DNA of 9,955 nucleotides from an uncultured Ruminococcus sp. (GTDB lineage: Bacteria > Bacillota > Clostridia > Oscillospirales > Acutalibacteraceae). Below, piece by piece: positions 5,680 to 9,955 of this stretch. The stretch spans positions 1 through 9,955 of the forward strand of contig CACYDB010000173.1 of the NCBI GenBank assembly GCA_902773035.1, given 5' to 3'. The translations under genes were made by a program, and so were the position numbers. Under the pieces are notes generated by a model, which was not told where the DNA came from, did not search any database, and saw only the letters and a program-made list of their open reading frames with translations. The first letter of the stretch is position 1. Every line of letters starts with the position of its first letter.

Positions 5680-6219
5680 ATGATTTATGTAATGCTCGCT
5701 GACGGCTTCGAGATCACCGAAGCTCTCACAACAGTTGATATTCTTCGCCGCGCGAAGCTCCCGAACCTCACAGTAGGCGTAACAGGCAAAATTGTTACAT
5801 CCTCCTGCAAGGTTAAGGTTGAGGCTGACATTCTGCCCGAGGAGGTCGAGCTCGACAAGCTCGATACTGTTATTCTCCCCGGCGGTCTTGACGGCACAAG
5901 AAACCTCGAGGCTTCCGACTTCGTACAGAGCGTGCTCGACTACGCGGTTGAAAATGATAAATATATGTGCGCGATCTGCGCGGCGCCGTCGATCCTCGGC
6001 CACCGCGGAATCCTCGACGGTAAGAACGCGACCTGCTATCCCGGTTGCGAGACAAACGAGGATAAGGTCAATTATACAGGCGAACCCGCCGTCGCCGACG
6101 GTAAGGTTATCACAGGTAAGGGCGCGGGCTGTACAGTTCATTTCGGACTCCTGATCGCCGAGAAGCTCGCCTCAAAGGAAGTCGCGGATCACGTCAGAAC
6201 TTCTATGCAATGTCCGTAA
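5680..6219 (+). CDS. DJ-1/PfpI (ThiJ) family protein
   Basis: A 179-residue cytoplasmic protein of the DJ-1 branch, whose members act as deglycase-like, chaperone or glyoxalase-type enzymes; the exact activity here is not deducible. The nucleophile elbow is AICAAP with Cys100. The acidic partner is in ADGFEITEALTTVDILRRA (residues 7-25), where Glu14 aligns with Glu18 of human DJ-1. VILPGG (64-69) is the usual strand and loop before the elbow. The chosen ATG has AAAGGAG 6 nt upstream and gives the standard family length and N-terminus. A longer frame from TTG 5548 would translate through the inverted-repeat block and has no homologous N-terminus. Its 3' end overlaps the cyclo-ligase gene by 10 nt. 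Confidence 0.9.
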   Translation: MIYVMLADGFEITEALTTVDILRRAKLPNLTVGVTGKIVTSSCKVKVEADILPEEVELDKLDTVILPGGLDGTRNLEASDFVQSVLDYAVENDKYMCAICAAPSILGHRGILDGKNATCYPGCETNEDKVNYTGEPAVADGKVITGKGAGCTVHFGLLIAEKLASKEVADHVRTSMQCP

Positions 6220-6776
6220 AAGCTGAGCTTCGGGCTAAATACAAAAGCCTGAGAGAAAGCCTTTCTCCCGAGGAAAAAGCTTTTCTTGACCTTGGAATTA
6301 CGGAAAATATTCTCAACCTGAACGCCTATAAGCAAGCCGAAACCGTGTTTGTGTTCATCTCAAAGGATATCGAGGTCAATACCTCCGCCGTTATAAAGGA
6401 CGCCCTCGACTGCGGCAAGAGGGTCGCCGCTCCGAGATGTGACGACGATAAGAATATGTCGTTTTACTTCATCCGCTCATATGATGATTTGAGCGCGGGT
6501 GCCTTCGGAGTAAGGGAGCCGAATCCCGATAAATGCGAAATGGCGGGAAGTAAGGCGGATATGATTCTCGTCCCGGGGCTTGTTTATGATGAATCAGGCT
6601 TCCGCGTAGGCTTCGGCAAGGGCTACTACGACCGCTTTCTGAAAGGCTTCGAGGGACTCAGCGTCGGAGTGTGCTACTCGGAATGCGTGGTTGAGAAAAT
6701 AATGAGCGATAAATATGATTTGTCGGTAGATTTGCTCGTTACCGAAAAATCTGTTACATATACTAAATCTAATTGA
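6210..6776 (+). CDS. 5-formyltetrahydrofolate cyclo-ligase
   Basis: It converts 5-formyl-THF to 5,10-methenyl-THF with ATP, returning a storage or inhibitory folate to the one-carbon pool, which also feeds ThyX. The 188 residues match the family. Visible hallmarks are the folate-side REPNP segment (102-106) and the C-terminal signature MILVPGLVYDESG (118-130) followed by FRVGFGKGYYDRFL (131-144), which holds the glycine-rich ATP/Mg loop and the invariant YYDR. No clear Shine-Dalgarno precedes the ATG; the 10-nt overlap with the DJ-1 gene (ATGTCCGTAA) suggests translation by coupling. A 19-bp gap with AGGAAAGG leads to mltG. The gene is called ygfA or fau in other organisms. Confidence 0.93.
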   Translation: MSVKAELRAKYKSLRESLSPEEKAFLDLGITENILNLNAYKQAETVFVFISKDIEVNTSAVIKDALDCGKRVAAPRCDDDKNMSFYFIRSYDDLSAGAFGVREPNPDKCEMAGSKADMILVPGLVYDESGFRVGFGKGYYDRFLKGFEGLSVGVCYSECVVEKIMSDKYDLSVDLLVTEKSVTYTKSN

Positions 6777-6795
6777 GCTAAAAACAGGAAAGGGT

Positions 6796-8160
6796 ATGGA
6801 AATTATTATGGCAAGCAATAATAATTCCTCAGAAGAAAAAAGAATTAATGAACTGAGAAAGAAAAAGGTTCAGAATTTCCATCTTGATATCGACCAGGAT
6901 GACCTCGCCGTAGGCGAGCGTTATCGTGAGCTGGAGCATATCGGCGACGAGTACCGCGAGGATATAAACTCCTACTCGGATGACGACGTGCGCGAAAAAG
7001 CGCGCCGCAATTCGCTTAATTATCTCCGCGACGAAAAACGCCGCCGTAAAAAGCAGCAGAAGTACATCGACCGTCAGAACAAGCGTCGTTTCCGCATAAT
7101 ATGGTGGGTATCTGTAACGCTTGTAGGCGCGATGATCGCGGCGTTCCTGCTTGTCGGAATCAACGATATGATGGGGCTTAACCGTCCCGAAGAAAACAAG
7201 GTGACTGTAAGTATCCCCGAGAACCCGTCCTTTGACGACGTAACCACCGCCCTCAAGAAAAAGGGCGTGATCAGGGAAGAGTTCTTCTTCGGACTTTACG
7301 CGACCTTGACCAAGAACCGCGACGACTTCACTCAGGGCACCTACGAGATGAAAACCAATATGGACTACGAGGCGATTATTAATTACCTCCAGTCAATGCA
7401 GAACCGTACCGACACTATCAAGGTGACGATCACCGAGGGTATGAACGTGCGTGAGATCGCCAAGCTTCTCGTCAAGAAGGACGTTCTGCCCGATACAAAG
7501 GAATTTTTGAAGCTGTGCAACTCCGACTACTTCGACGCGGACTATTCCTTTATCAAGAGCATCAAAAACGATAAAAAGCGTTATTACAAGCTCGAGGGCT
7601 ATCTCTTCCCTGATACCTATGAGTGTTATCACAACGAGGATCCCAAGCTCACTATCACGAGAATGCTCAACGACTTTGAGACCCGTATCTACACCGATCA
7701 GAACGTCGAGGGCTACTCAAAGGCTCAGAATATCCGCAAGCTTGTAAAGAATACAAAGTACTCCTTCAACGAAACTCTGATACTCGCCTCTATTATTCAG
7801 GCTGAGGCGGCTAACTCAGACGATATGTACTACATCAGCTCGATCCTCCACAACCGTCTTGAATATGACGCGAGCTACGGCGTAAAACAGCTCGGACTTG
7901 ACTCCACCAAGTATTATCCCTACAGGAGCAAAAAAGCGGTTCCCGCTTCAAAGAGAAAGACCTTCAAGTCCAGGTATAATACATACAGCTTCCAGGGACT
8001 TCCGCCGGGACCGATTTGTAATCCCGGAATGGAAGCGATTCTCGCGGCTATCTATCCGAACGATACAGATTATCTCTACTTCTGCCACGATAAGAACGGA
8101 AAGCCCTACTACGCTTCTAACCTCTGGCAGCAGAATTATAACCTCTCAATTATAGAATAA
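6796..8160 (+). CDS. mltG: Endolytic murein transglycosylase MltG
   Basis: It cuts nascent peptidoglycan strands at the membrane and so sets glycan length, working with the elongation and division synthases. The 454 residues comprise a long, highly charged cytoplasmic N-terminal region (about 1-100, many Arg/Lys/Glu, coiled-coil-like), one membrane span (about 101-122, IIWWVSVTLVGAMIAAFLLV), a LysM-like segment (about 135-225) and the YceG catalytic domain. Family motifs are LEGYLFPDTYE (266-276), LASIIQAEAA (330-339), HNRL (352-355) and FQGLPPGPICNPG (399-411). By my alignment to E. coli MltG from memory, Glu337 is the catalytic glutamate; the neighbouring Gln335 replaces a Glu common elsewhere. 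Start uncertain: ATG 6796 is 4 nt from AGGAAA, while ATG 6808 (MASNNN...) is an alternative 12 nt later. The gene lies in the family's usual neighbourhood, near alaS and a U32 gene. Confidence 0.93.
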   Translation: MEIIMASNNNSSEEKRINELRKKKVQNFHLDIDQDDLAVGERYRELEHIGDEYREDINSYSDDDVREKARRNSLNYLRDEKRRRKKQQKYIDRQNKRRFRIIWWVSVTLVGAMIAAFLLVGINDMMGLNRPEENKVTVSIPENPSFDDVTTALKKKGVIREEFFFGLYATLTKNRDDFTQGTYEMKTNMDYEAIINYLQSMQNRTDTIKVTITEGMNVREIAKLLVKKDVLPDTKEFLKLCNSDYFDADYSFIKSIKNDKKRYYKLEGYLFPDTYECYHNEDPKLTITRMLNDFETRIYTDQNVEGYSKAQNIRKLVKNTKYSFNETLILASIIQAEAANSDDMYYISSILHNRLEYDASYGVKQLGLDSTKYYPYRSKKAVPASKRKTFKSRYNTYSFQGLPPGPICNPGMEAILAAIYPNDTDYLYFCHDKNGKPYYASNLWQQNYNLSIIE

Positions 8161-8174
8161 GGATTTTAATACAT

Positions 8175-9386
8175 ATGATAAAACCCGAAGTCCTGTCTCC
8201 CGCGGGAGATATGGAATGTCTGGAAGCGGCTTTGAGGTTCGGCGCGGACGCTGTATTCCTCGCGGGTACGCGTTTCGGTATGCGTACCGCCTCAAAGAAC
8301 TTCTCGGACGAGGATTTAAAAAGAGCGTGCTCACTCGCTCATAATAAAAATGTTAAGGTTCACCTCACGTGCAATACTTTGCCGCGGGGTGACGAAACTG
8401 ATAGCCTGCCTGACTTCTTGATGATGGCTCGTGACGCGGGCGTTGACGCCTTTATAATCGCCGACATCGGCGTTATGGAGCTTGCGAAAAAGTACGCTCC
8501 CGAGGTCGCGCTTCACGTTTCTACCCAGGCGGGAGTCACTAACCACCTCACAGCTAACGCCCTGTATAACCTCGGCGCATCCAGAGTAGTGCTCGCAAGG
8601 GAGCTGACTCTTGACGAGATCGCGAATCTCAGGGCAAAAACGCCCAAGGAGCTCGAAATCGAGACCTTTGTGCACGGCGCGATGTGCGTGTCATTCTCGG
8701 GCAGATGCCTGATTTCAAGCTATATGACAGGCAGAGACGCCAACCGCGGCGACTGCGCCCAGCCTTGCAGGTGGAAGTATCATCTCTTTGAGGAAAACAG
8801 GGAAGGGCAGTTCTTTCCCGTCGAGGAAAACGATCAGGGAACCTTCCTCTATAACTCGCGCGATTTGTGTATGATCGAGCATATACCCGAGCTTGTCAAA
8901 GCGGGAGTTTCCAGCTTCAAAATAGAGGGAAGGGCTAAGTCGGGCTACTATGTTTCGGTCATTACGAACGCCTACCGCCACGCCGTTGACGAGTATATGA
9001 AAAATCCCGACGGCTTCATCCTTCCCGACTGGATAAAGGAAGAAACCGAGAAGATAAGCCACCGCGAGTACAACACGGGCTTTTACTTCGGCAGCGAGCC
9101 GGGTCAGGTCACGGATAACGGCGGCTATATCAGAAAATACGACGTCGTCGCGTTCAGCGAGGGCTGCGACGGCAACACGGCATACATAACCCAGCGCAAC
9201 AAATTTCTCGTCGGCGATACGCTCGACGTTCTCGCGCCGAACGGCATACCGTTTGAGGCTCAGTGCCTCGCCCTTATCAATGAGAACGGCGAGAATGTAG
9301 ACAGCGCGCCTCACGCTATGGAAAAGCTCACAATGCTCACCACCCGCGAAATCCCCGCGGGCTCGGTATTGAGAAAGAAAAGATAA
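8175..9386 (+). CDS. Peptidase U32 family protein (TrhP/RlhA-like RNA hydroxylation type)
   Basis: A 403-residue protein of the U32 family. Although named peptidases, the characterised bacterial members of this type (TrhP, RlhA) are needed for prephenate-dependent hydroxylation of tRNA U34 or 23S rRNA. The U32 signature is complete: ETFVHGAMCVSFSGRCLIS (residues 163-181), followed by GDCAQPCRW (192-200). Cys171, Cys178, Cys194 and Cys198 are the likely iron-sulfur ligands. SPAGDMECLEAALRFGADAV (8-27) is the usual N-terminal barrel start, and FKIEGRAKS marks the later barrel strand. It follows mltG by 14 nt (weak AAGGA site) and precedes alaS. B. subtilis has two U32 genes (yrrN, yrrO) behind its mltG homologue; here only one is visible, closer in size to YrrO. 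tRNA hydroxylation is the best guess from context. Confidence 0.88.
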   Translation: MIKPEVLSPAGDMECLEAALRFGADAVFLAGTRFGMRTASKNFSDEDLKRACSLAHNKNVKVHLTCNTLPRGDETDSLPDFLMMARDAGVDAFIIADIGVMELAKKYAPEVALHVSTQAGVTNHLTANALYNLGASRVVLARELTLDEIANLRAKTPKELEIETFVHGAMCVSFSGRCLISSYMTGRDANRGDCAQPCRWKYHLFEENREGQFFPVEENDQGTFLYNSRDLCMIEHIPELVKAGVSSFKIEGRAKSGYYVSVITNAYRHAVDEYMKNPDGFILPDWIKEETEKISHREYNTGFYFGSEPGQVTDNGGYIRKYDVVAFSEGCDGNTAYITQRNKFLVGDTLDVLAPNGIPFEAQCLALINENGENVDSAPHAMEKLTMLTTREIPAGSVLRKKR

Positions 9387-9399
9387 ATCAATAGGTAAT

Positions 9400-9415
9400 A
9401 GTTGATCATTCAACT
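9400..9415 (+). other. Small hairpin in the alaS leader
   Basis: AGTTGA (9400-9405) pairs with TCAACT (9410-9415) around a TCAT loop, immediately before the Shine-Dalgarno AAGGAG (9420-9425). It is the only structure in the 47-bp gap and has no T-run, so it is not a terminator. Confidence 0.35.
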
Positions 9416-9433
9416 TAAAAAGGAGTGTAATAT

Positions 9434-9955
<522 letters not shown>

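Noticed and set aside
5654..5680. Intrinsic terminator formed by the right arm of the inverted repeat
   Set aside because: The partner arm is about 250 nt away and the arm is followed by AAAGGAG, not a T-tract.
7798..7820. Loss of the MltG catalytic glutamate (Gln335 in IIQAE)
   Set aside because: Aligning with E. coli MltG from memory places the catalytic residue at the second position, Glu337, which is intact; a QAE form is familiar from Clostridia.
8715..9413. 232-codon antisense reading frame opposite the U32 gene
   Set aside because: It lies opposite a clear U32 gene with full signature motifs, shows no protein motif and has no ribosome binding site; a codon-bias shadow.
9387..9433. 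T-box riboswitch upstream of alaS
   Set aside because: The gap is only 47 bp, far too short, and has no T-box sequence or terminator.

Overview
The window looks like a chromosomal segment from a gut-type Clostridia member, most like Ruminococcaceae/Oscillospirales. This is inferred from several features: a BspA-type LRR_5 surface protein, ThyX with a Cys-rich tail, a divergent thymidylate kinase, DUF2156 and U32 proteins, purine-rich Shine-Dalgarno sites and moderate G+C. All thirteen genes and gene fragments read on the + strand. No tRNA, rRNA, CRISPR array, transposase or phage gene was seen.

Region 1 (1-2060) is AT-rich and accessory in character. It opens with the 3' part of an AgrC/VirS-like GHKL sensor kinase, cut by the window edge. 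Two copies of ATTTTTACCAG with start points 21 bp apart span the kinase stop codon, followed by a perfect TATAAT box. This layout resembles the direct-repeat sites of LytTR response regulators, the usual partners of such kinases. The next gene encodes a secreted, lysine-rich leucine-rich-repeat protein and ends at a strong intrinsic terminator (2025-2060). A plausible reading is a peptide-sensing system that controls a surface protein.

Region 2 (2061-5393) begins with a second hairpin and a good promoter (TTGCAT-17 bp-TATAAT). It then carries four tightly packed genes: thyX (dTMP synthesis), tmk (dTMP to dTDP), a DUF2156 acyltransferase-fold protein and a GNAT acetyltransferase. They overlap or lie 3 nt apart, so they are probably one operon.

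Region 3 (5393-5666) is the most unusual part: a 274-bp non-coding block bounded by a perfect 13-bp inverted repeat that extends to about 18 bp with one mismatch. Inside are further nested inverted repeats consistent with a three-way-junction RNA fold. The left arm begins on the last base of the GNAT stop codon and the right arm ends exactly at the ribosome binding site of the next gene. It could be a MITE-like repeat or a structured RNA; the sequence alone cannot decide.

Region 4 (5680-9955) is a housekeeping run: a DJ-1/PfpI protein, 5-formyltetrahydrofolate cyclo-ligase, MltG (glycan-strand termination), a U32 protein of the RNA-hydroxylation type, and the first 174 codons of alaS. The grouping of mltG, U32 and alaS recalls the alaS-yrrL-yrrN/yrrO neighbourhood of Bacillus subtilis.
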